Assembly: GCF_004000865.1 (NCBI RefSeq)
Contig: NZ_BIMB01000063.1
Coordinates: forward strand, 1 to 42,943
Length of the DNA: 42,943 nt
From: Paenibacillus elgii NBRC 100335
Lineage (GTDB): Bacteria; Bacillota; Bacilli; Paenibacillales; NBRC-103111
Direction of reading: 5' to 3'
The notes under the pieces were generated by a model. It did not search any database. It saw nothing but the letters and a program-made list of their open reading frames with translations, and was not told the DNA's origin. Position numbers and translations under genes: made by a program. The number at the start of each line of letters is the position of its first letter. Position 1 is the first letter of the stretch. Shown here in pieces: positions 38,175-42,943 of this stretch.

Positions 38175-38203
38175 TTCACAAGCCATTATGAAAGCGATAA
38201 CAT
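38175..38203 (+). promoter_or_regulatory. Promoter of dctP
   Basis: TTCACA (38175-38180), 17 bp, TAACAT (38198-38203). Both hexamers are imperfect, as expected for an activator-dependent promoter. A cre site overlaps the -10. Confidence 0.55.
38189..38202 (+). promoter_or_regulatory. cre site (CcpA catabolite repression) over the dctP promoter
   Basis: TGAAAGCGATAACA agrees with the consensus TGWAARCGYTWNCW at all positions but one (A for Y). Its overlap with the -10 element predicts repression by CcpA when preferred sugars are present, as reported for dicarboxylate transport in Bacillus. Confidence 0.75.
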
Positions 38204-38247
38204 AAAAACACGAAAAGAGAACGTAATGTAGAAATGAGGGAATTTCC

Positions 38248-39555
38248 ATGAAAATCAACTTCAAAAACCTTACGGTCCAGGTCCTGATTGCCATTGTCCT
38301 CGGGATCTTGATCGGACAATTTTTCCCATCATTCGGGGTGCAGCTTAAAGTGCTCGGCGATATGTTCGTTAAGCTGATCAAAATGGTCATCGCCCCCATC
38401 GTCTTTTTCACAATTGTAATCGGTTTCGCGAATATGGGAGATATGAAAAAAATCGGCCGGATCGGCGGCAAAGCGCTGCTGTATTTCGAAATCATCACGA
38501 CCTTCGCCATGGCGATCGGGATTGCCGTCATGTATCTCGTCCGCCCCGGTTCCGGCATGGATGTCAGCAAAGTTGGAGCCAATGCGGCCGACGTGGCGAA
38601 ATATGCAAAGCAAGCGGCGGAAACTCCGCACGGCTTTATGGATTTTCTGCTCAGCGTCATTCCGGACAGCGTCGTAGGCGCGCTCGCCAAAGGCGACATG
38701 CTGCCGGTGCTCCTGTTCTCCGTGATGTTCGGTTTCGCTATGGCTTCCCTGGGTGAGAAATCGAGACCCGTCACGCAATTTTTCGAGAAATTGAACGATA
38801 TCTTCTTTAAATTGGTCGCCATGATCATGCGCTTCTCTCCTATTGCCGCCGGCGGAGCCATGGCTTATACGATCGGGAAATTCGGGATTGCCTCCCTGTT
38901 CTCCCTTGGCAAAATGATGGGCTCCGTCTACATCACCATGATTCTGTTCGTCATCGTTATTCTCGGCGCAGTAGCCCGGTTCTACGGCTTTAGCATCTTC
39001 AATCTGCTGAAGTTCATCAAAGAAGAAATTTTGCTAGTGCTCGGCACGTCTTCCTCCGAATCGGCGCTGCCGCGCTTGATGGAACGTCTTGAGAAATACG
39101 GTTGCTCCAAGTCAGTCGTCGGTCTGGTCGTCCCAACCGGCTACTCGTTCAACCTGGACGGCACGTCGATTTACTTATCGATGGCAGCGCTATTTATCGC
39201 GCAAGCCTATGGCATTGAACTGACATTGCTCCAAATTGTAACGCTGCTGGGTGTGCTGATGCTGACCTCCAAAGGTGCGGCAGGCGTTACCGGCTCCGGC
39301 TTCGTCACCTTGGCGGCCACGCTTGCCGCAATTCCGGGCAACGTGATCCCGATCGAAGGCATGGCGCTTCTGCTTGGCGTTGACCGCTTCATGTCCGAAG
39401 CCCGCGCCATTACGAACCTGATCGGCAACAGCGTTGCCACCGTCGTCATTGCGAAGAGCGAGAAGCAGTTCGACAATCAGACGATCCCGGTCTCCCCTTC
39501 TTCGGAAGAAGGCGTATATGTAAGCAGCGAATCCAAAGCCCTCACTACGAACTAA
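38248..39555 (+). CDS. dctP: C4-dicarboxylate transporter (DAACS family)
   Basis: A 435-residue symporter of the dicarboxylate/amino acid:cation family, importing succinate, fumarate or malate with protons or sodium. Signature segments include GTSSSESALPRLME (the serine-rich re-entrant loop), VGLVVPTGYSFNLDGTSIYL and the C-terminal FMSEARAITNLIGNSVAT. Length and motifs match DctA/DctP. GAGGG lies 8 nt before the ATG. It has its own promoter with putative DctR repeats and a cre site, downstream of the dctS-dctR pair. Confidence 0.95.
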   Translation: MKINFKNLTVQVLIAIVLGILIGQFFPSFGVQLKVLGDMFVKLIKMVIAPIVFFTIVIGFANMGDMKKIGRIGGKALLYFEIITTFAMAIGIAVMYLVRPGSGMDVSKVGANAADVAKYAKQAAETPHGFMDFLLSVIPDSVVGALAKGDMLPVLLFSVMFGFAMASLGEKSRPVTQFFEKLNDIFFKLVAMIMRFSPIAAGGAMAYTIGKFGIASLFSLGKMMGSVYITMILFVIVILGAVARFYGFSIFNLLKFIKEEILLVLGTSSSESALPRLMERLEKYGCSKSVVGLVVPTGYSFNLDGTSIYLSMAALFIAQAYGIELTLLQIVTLLGVLMLTSKGAAGVTGSGFVTLAATLAAIPGNVIPIEGMALLLGVDRFMSEARAITNLIGNSVATVVIAKSEKQFDNQTIPVSPSSEEGVYVSSESKALTTN

Positions 39556-39566
39556 CGTACAAAAAA

Positions 39567-39600
39567 CAGCCGCCCCTTGCCGGAGCGGCTGCTTTATTAT
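39567..39600. terminator. Bidirectional terminator between dctP and lysP
   Basis: CAGCCGC/GCGGCTG, followed by TTTATTATTT on the plus strand and TTTTTT on the minus strand. Confidence 0.85.
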
Positions 39601-39603
39601 TTC

Positions 39604-41076
39604 CTATTTCGACCGTTCCTCAATCGTCTCGTCGAACACACATTCTTCCAGCTTCAGCATCTTCGTTTTATGCTTCCACTTATACGTCAGCCAAATCACT
39701 AAAAAGAGCGGAATACCGATATAAGAAGCAAACAGGTAAGCCCAATCGACCGTACCGTCCTTAATCCCGCCCATACACTGACCGACGATTACGATAGCGC
39801 ACAGTACCCCAGCCAAGATCGGCCCGAACGGAAACCATTTCGCTTTGTACGGCAGATCGTTGATGTCGTGGCCTTGAGCGACATAAGCCTTACGGAAGCG
39901 GTAGTGGCTTATCGCTATGCCGAGCCAAGCGATAAAGCCAGACATTCCGGATGCATTAAGCAACCAAGTGTAGACGACACCGTCCCCGAACGAGGAAGAC
40001 AAGAACGCGAACATGCCTAATGCGCTCGTCGCCAGCAACGCATAAACCGGAACGCCTCTCTTGCTCAGCTTGGCAAGAAACCGCGGCGCTTTCCCTTCTT
40101 TGGCCAGCACCCACAGCATCCGCGTCGACGCGTACATGCCGGAGTTCCCTGCTGACAGTACCGATGTAAGAATGACGGCGTTCATCACCGACGCGGCGAT
40201 GCTGAGGCCGGCTTTTTCAAATACCATCGTGAACGGGCTCATCGCCACGTTATCACTTGCCAAATTTTCGTTCGTATACGGAATAAGCAGACCGATTACC
40301 GCGATAGCAATCAAATAAAACAATAGAATGCGCCAGAAAACCGAACGGATCGCCCTAGGCACGTTGCGGCGCGGATCTTCGCTCTCCCCGGCGGCTATCC
40401 CTACCAGCTCCGTCCCCTGAAAAGAGAATCCTGCGGCCATAAATACGCCGAGCGCAGCCAGGAATCCTCCGTGGAAAGGCGCATCGCCAATCGTAAGGTT
40501 GCGCAATCCGACCGCTTCGCTGGACCAGATGCCGACGATCATCAGAATGCCGATTCCGATGAATATAATGATCGTGACGACCTTAATTAACGCAAACCAG
40601 TACTCCGACTCTCCATAGCTTTTTACCGAAAGCAGATTGAGCCCCACCATCAAGGCAAGAAACAACGCGCTCCAGAGGAAGGAAGGACTATCCGGAAGCC
40701 AAAATTTAATGATCAGTGTCGCTGCGGACAGCTCGGCGGCTATCGTAATCGCCCAGTTGTACCAATAGTTCCAGCCAAGCGCGAACCCGAACGACGGGTC
40801 CACGAAGCGGGACGCATACGTGCTGAACGTCCCAGATACCGGCATGTAAGTAGCCATTTCGCCTAAGCTCGTCACCAGAAAATAAACCATGATGCCGATT
40901 ATCAAATACGCAAGGAACGCTCCGCCCGGGCCTGCCGAATGAATGGCTCCGCCGCTGGCCAGAAACAGGCCTGTACCGATGGAACCGCCGAGCGAAATCA
41001 TAGTCATGTGCCGGGCCGCCAGCCCTCTTTTCAACTGATTCGGGGATGAAGAATTGTCCACTCGGGTAGAGTTCAT
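39604..41076 (-). CDS. lysP: LysP-type amino acid permease
   Basis: A 490-residue APC-family permease with 12 helices. It closely resembles lysine-specific permease: RGLAARHMTMISLGGSIGTG, FQGTELVGIAAGESEDP, SAGNSGMYASTRMLW and the cytoplasmic loop GHDINDLPY all have counterparts in E. coli LysP. Import of lysine is therefore likely, though arginine or histidine permeases share many motifs. AAGGAG precedes the ATG at 41076. The upstream leader contains an intrinsic terminator but is too short for the known lysine riboswitch. Confidence 0.88.
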   Translation of the reverse strand: MNSTRVDNSSSPNQLKRGLAARHMTMISLGGSIGTGLFLASGGAIHSAGPGGAFLAYLIIGIMVYFLVTSLGEMATYMPVSGTFSTYASRFVDPSFGFALGWNYWYNWAITIAAELSAATLIIKFWLPDSPSFLWSALFLALMVGLNLLSVKSYGESEYWFALIKVVTIIIFIGIGILMIVGIWSSEAVGLRNLTIGDAPFHGGFLAALGVFMAAGFSFQGTELVGIAAGESEDPRRNVPRAIRSVFWRILLFYLIAIAVIGLLIPYTNENLASDNVAMSPFTMVFEKAGLSIAASVMNAVILTSVLSAGNSGMYASTRMLWVLAKEGKAPRFLAKLSKRGVPVYALLATSALGMFAFLSSSFGDGVVYTWLLNASGMSGFIAWLGIAISHYRFRKAYVAQGHDINDLPYKAKWFPFGPILAGVLCAIVIVGQCMGGIKDGTVDWAYLFASYIGIPLFLVIWLTYKWKHKTKMLKLEECVFDETIEERSK

Positions 41077-41166
41077 AGATCGCTACTCCTTCTAAAAATG
41101 TTAAGGTCACCCTCATCAAAGATTTTTTATGGCGCTTTCAATGCTTCAAACTAGTTCGTAGGGCAT

Positions 41167-41193
41167 AAAAAAAGCCGCAACCTGTATGCGACT
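41167..41193 (-). terminator. Terminator inside the lysP leader
   Basis: AGTCGCA/TGCGGCT (7 bp with one G-T) and a 7-nt loop, then TTTTTTT on the minus strand. It lies 91 bp before lysP and about 45 nt after a possible extended -10 start, so it is either an attenuator or the end of a short RNA. Confidence 0.75.
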
Positions 41194-41242
41194 ACTTGGT
41201 CCTCTTAGGTTTATTCATAAAATCTAAACAATATGCCTACCC

Positions 41243-41251
41243 ATTCTATCA
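41243..41251 (-). promoter_or_regulatory. Extended -10 promoter in front of the lysP leader
   Basis: TGATAGAAT on the minus strand (TGn plus TAGAAT). No good -35 is visible. A transcript starting near 41236 would reach the terminator after about 65 nt. Confidence 0.4.
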
Positions 41252-41515
41252 TATTTCGTTTCCTTTTATCTAGTCCTATCTTTTGACAGCTTTCTTTTAT
41301 AAGAAAATTGAGGAATGAGGACGACTTAACAGGAGGATGGACACATCGGAGGGCTATACTAAATTTACGTCTCAAAGGCCTTCTTTTAAACTCTAGAAGC
41401 GTTGCTAGGGACTACAATACGAGAGCTTACCGATAGTATTTCTTCAGCTGAAGCAGAAAGGGGCCGTCAGAATGGATGACGATCCCCTACTATCCCTACT
41501 ATGTGTGGGCCTATG
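41252..41515. other. Intergenic region without a recognised gene
   Basis: The 264 bp between the thioesterase stop and the lysP leader are AT-rich and hold no convincing ORF or terminator for the thioesterase. TTGACA at 41283-41288 and AGGAGG before an ATG at 41337 look like a plus-strand gene start, but the ribosome site touches the ATG and only 19 codons follow. Confidence 0.5.
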
Positions 41516-42235
41516 CTATCTGCCCGATGATAAAGCTACTCTGCTTAATGTTTCGTTAATCTTTTTAACGATAGACTCCGTATGGTCGTGAATGAAAAAA
41601 TGTCCGCCATCATACTCAACAATATTGAAGGAACCGTTAGTGTGGTCACTCCAAGCGGTCAGATGCTCGGGAACCATGTCGTCTTCTTTTCCATTCAATA
41701 CGGTAAGACTGCAATCGAACTTTATATTTTTTTCATGGTAAGCATAGGTTTCTACCAGCTTATAGTCCGCTCTTAAAAGCGGCATAAAAATCTCTGCCAA
41801 TTCCCGGTTTTCAAACAGTTCTGGCGGTGTTCCTCCCAGTTGTTGTACTTCTGTCATGAACTCAGCTTCAGGGAGAAGATGCATCACCTTCCTGTCATGC
41901 GGACACTGCGGCGCCCGGCGCCCGGATGCAAAGATATGCACCGGCTCCACGCCTTTTTGCTGCTTAATTTTGCAGCAGATCTCATACGTCAGCAAGCTTC
42001 CCATACTGTGTCCGAACAAAGCAAACGGAGCATGGAGTTTCCCGCTGATCTCACGATAAATATCTTCAATTGCTTCTTCTACGTTAGCATATGGAGACTC
42101 GTTAAATCTCCGGCCTCTGCCGGCCAATTCCACAGGATACAATTCAATATCCGCATTCAATAATCTTTTCCATTTGGAATAGATCGTAGCCGATCCGCCC
42201 GCATAAGGTAGACAAAATAACTGGATTTTACTCAT
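41516..42235 (-). CDS. Type II thioesterase (NRPS/PKS-associated)
   Basis: A 239-residue alpha/beta hydrolase of the GrsT/SrfAD type, which removes wrongly loaded acyl groups from carrier proteins of nonribosomal peptide or polyketide synthases. N-terminal LFCLPYAGGSATIYSKW, the nucleophile motif GHSMG with Ser77, the acidic residue in NGKEDDMV and His in DGGHFFI complete the catalytic triad. The start is the ATG at 42235; the frame reaches a GTG at 42247 that sits inside the ribosome site. No synthetase gene is present on either side. Its base composition is more AT-rich than most neighbours, and it lies next to a tRNA cluster, suggesting acquisition or a leftover of a lost cluster. Confidence 0.9.
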   Translation of the reverse strand: MSKIQLFCLPYAGGSATIYSKWKRLLNADIELYPVELAGRGRRFNESPYANVEEAIEDIYREISGKLHAPFALFGHSMGSLLTYEICCKIKQQKGVEPVHIFASGRRAPQCPHDRKVMHLLPEAEFMTEVQQLGGTPPELFENRELAEIFMPLLRADYKLVETYAYHEKNIKFDCSLTVLNGKEDDMVPEHLTAWSDHTNGSFNIVEYDGGHFFIHDHTESIVKKINETLSRVALSSGR

Positions 42236-42304
42236 GGAAAGAAACACCCCAATTCGTTTTATAGAGCCATATCATAAGACGGTCCATCCGGCTTCTTCTT
42301 GTCT

Positions 42305-42436
42305 TCAGTTGTAGTTCTTACGTCCGGAGCCCATCTGTCGATGACCATTCATCGGTTTGCTATAAACGCCAAAATGAATATGATCCTCTCCAAACCTCCC
42401 TTGCTTTAAATTTGTGCGTGATGCATAGAAATTCAT
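42305..42436 (-). pseudogene. Possible 43-codon ORF or gene remnant
   Basis: An ATG at 42436 opens 43 codons, MNFYASRTNLKQGRFGED followed by HIHFGVYSKPMNG and ending in NYN. The amino-acid mix looks protein-like (HIHFGV), but there is no ribosome site before the ATG. It lies directly upstream of the thioesterase and could be the decayed tail of a lost neighbour gene. Family not recognised. The rest of 42437-42593 is AT-rich with no visible gene. Confidence 0.2.
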
Positions 42437-42585
42437 AAAAAAGATGGATGTGATCCACAAACTGCAGTGACCTATATTTTACCAAATAAAATAGGTAATG
42501 TATATTTAGTTTTTGTAATACATTAATGAAAAAAAGCAAAAGATTCTATTAAATCATGTCTCTCGGATCATTTGCCAAACAATAC

Positions 42586-42641
42586 AACAAAAAAAGAGCT
42601 GTCTTGAAGTCAGTATTTCTACATTCTTCAAAACAACTCTT
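42586..42641 (-). terminator. Terminator of the tRNA operon
   Basis: On the minus strand a 15-bp stem (with two G-T pairs) between 42594-42608 and 42627-42641 encloses an 18-nt loop and is followed by TTTTTTT. It lies 33 bp after the last tRNA. Confidence 0.88.
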
Positions 42642-42673
42642 ATTTTTATGTCCGCTTTATTAAGCGGCAAGTA

Positions 42674-42747
42674 CGTGCCCTGAGAGATTCGAACTCCCGA
42701 CCTTTTGATTCGTAGTCAAACGCTCTATCCGGCTGAGCTAAGGGCAC
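42674..42747 (-). tRNA. tRNA-Arg (anticodon ACG)
   Basis: A 74-nt cloverleaf with acceptor GTGCCCT/AGGGCAC, D-arm containing AGCTCAGCCGGAT, anticodon stem TTTGA/TCAAA with loop CTACGAA (ACG), and T-arm with GAGTTCGAATC. The CCA is not encoded. It is the last tRNA of the operon. A34 is normally converted to inosine to read CGU, CGC and CGA. Confidence 0.96.
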
Positions 42748-42766
42748 ACAATTTTTAAAGAAATGG

Positions 42767-42838
42767 AGCGGAAGACGGGATTCGAACCCGCGACCCTCGC
42801 CTTGGCAAGGCGATGCTCTACCCCTGAGCCACTTCCGC
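42767..42838 (-). tRNA. tRNA-Gly (anticodon GCC)
   Basis: A 72-nt cloverleaf with acceptor GCGGAAG/CTTCCGC, anticodon stem TCGCC/GGCGA with loop TTGCCAA (GCC), and T-arm with GGGTTCGAATCCC. CCA is not encoded. It lies 19 bp before tRNA-Arg in the same direction. Confidence 0.96.
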
Positions 42839-42845
42839 GTAAAGA

Positions 42846-42929
42846 TGCGGTCGAGAGGACTCGAACCTCCACGGCTGTTACACCACTAGAACCTGAATCT
42901 AGCGCGTCTGCCAATTCCGCCACGACCGC
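42846..42929 (-). tRNA. tRNA-Leu (anticodon CAG)
   Basis: An 84-nt class II tRNA with acceptor GCGGTCG/CGACCGC, anticodon stem CTAGA/TCTAG with loop TTCAGGT (CAG), a long variable arm, and T-arm with GAGGTTCGAGTCCTC. CCA is not encoded. It lies 7 bp upstream of tRNA-Gly; the operon may continue beyond the window. Confidence 0.95.
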
Positions 42930-42943
42930 ATATTCGATTTTGG

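Noticed and set aside
41337..41396. 19-codon plus-strand ORF after AGGAGG
   Set aside because: The ribosome site directly touches the ATG with no spacing and no terminator follows.
41196..41515. Lysine riboswitch or T-box upstream of lysP
   Set aside because: The conserved lysine-aptamer segments (such as GAGGTGC and AGGGGAAG blocks) and the T-box TGGNACCGCG sequence are absent.
42738..42923. 61-codon minus-strand ORF
   Set aside because: It lies entirely over the tRNA-Gly and tRNA-Leu genes; such translations of tRNA clusters are a common artefact.
1..42943. CRISPR array, integrase, transposase or insertion sequence
   Set aside because: No regularly spaced direct repeats of CRISPR size and no transposase or recombinase motifs were found anywhere in the window.

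Overview
The window reads as chromosomal DNA of a spore-forming Firmicute, most likely Paenibacillaceae (Paenibacillus or Cohnella type). This is inferred from moderately high GC with AGGAGG-type ribosome sites, GTG/TTG starts, a guanine riboswitch in front of xpt-pbuX, a DctB/DctS/DctR/DctP dicarboxylate system, an Amj flippase and a CD3324-type regulator. Most of it is ordinary core and transport DNA. Islands of different character lie at about 0.1-1.4 kb (phage-type regulators), 17.4-18.6 kb (tiny genes), 33.3-33.7 kb (AT-rich secreted protein) and 41.5-42.6 kb (orphan thioesterase beside tRNAs).

Layout. 0.1-2.7 kb: an ArpU-like phage regulator and an XRE repressor diverge from a shared inverted-repeat operator, followed by an MFS exporter. 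2.8-8.2 kb: tRNA-Gly, signal peptidase I, an aldo/keto reductase, a membrane GGDEF-EAL protein and a CopC-CopD copper protein. 8.2-12.3 kb: class I ribonucleotide reductase nrdA-nrdB behind tandem NrdR-like boxes and a long structured leader ending in an intrinsic terminator, with an unusually structured 317-bp spacer between the two genes. 12.4-16.2 kb: signalling genes, namely a chemoreceptor with a sigma-D-type promoter, an HPt-REC-GGDEF-REC protein and a CheY-like receiver. 16.4-18.6 kb: small proteins, among them a gamma-glutamylcyclotransferase-fold protein, a CD3324-type regulator and several tiny peptide ORFs. 18.8-21.1 kb: guanine riboswitch, xpt and pbuX (purine salvage). 21.1-28.7 kb: a cytoplasmic 5'-nucleotidase-type phosphoesterase, phnD, threonine synthase with a divergent LysR regulator, and phnC-phnE-phnE. 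28.8-32.4 kb: amj, an ABC-2 exporter and uroporphyrinogen-III synthase. 32.5-33.8 kb: a LysM-3D wall protein and an AT-rich secreted protein. 33.9-39.6 kb: dctB, a Lys/Gln-rich lipoprotein, dctS, dctR and dctP. 39.6-42.9 kb: a LysP-type permease, an orphan type II thioesterase and a tRNA operon (Leu-Gly-Arg).

How the parts work together. DctB and DctS probably sense C4-dicarboxylates, DctR activates dctP, and a cre site over the dctP -10 region adds catabolite control. Guanine controls xpt-pbuX by transcription termination. Ribonucleotide reductase appears to be controlled twice, by NrdR at the DNA and by a terminator-bearing leader RNA that may be a divergent cobalamin riboswitch. I see no CRISPR array, no rRNA, no complete mobile element and no clear frameshift. 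The best candidates for undescribed biology are the nrd leader and spacer, and the tiny-ORF locus at 18.0-18.6 kb.
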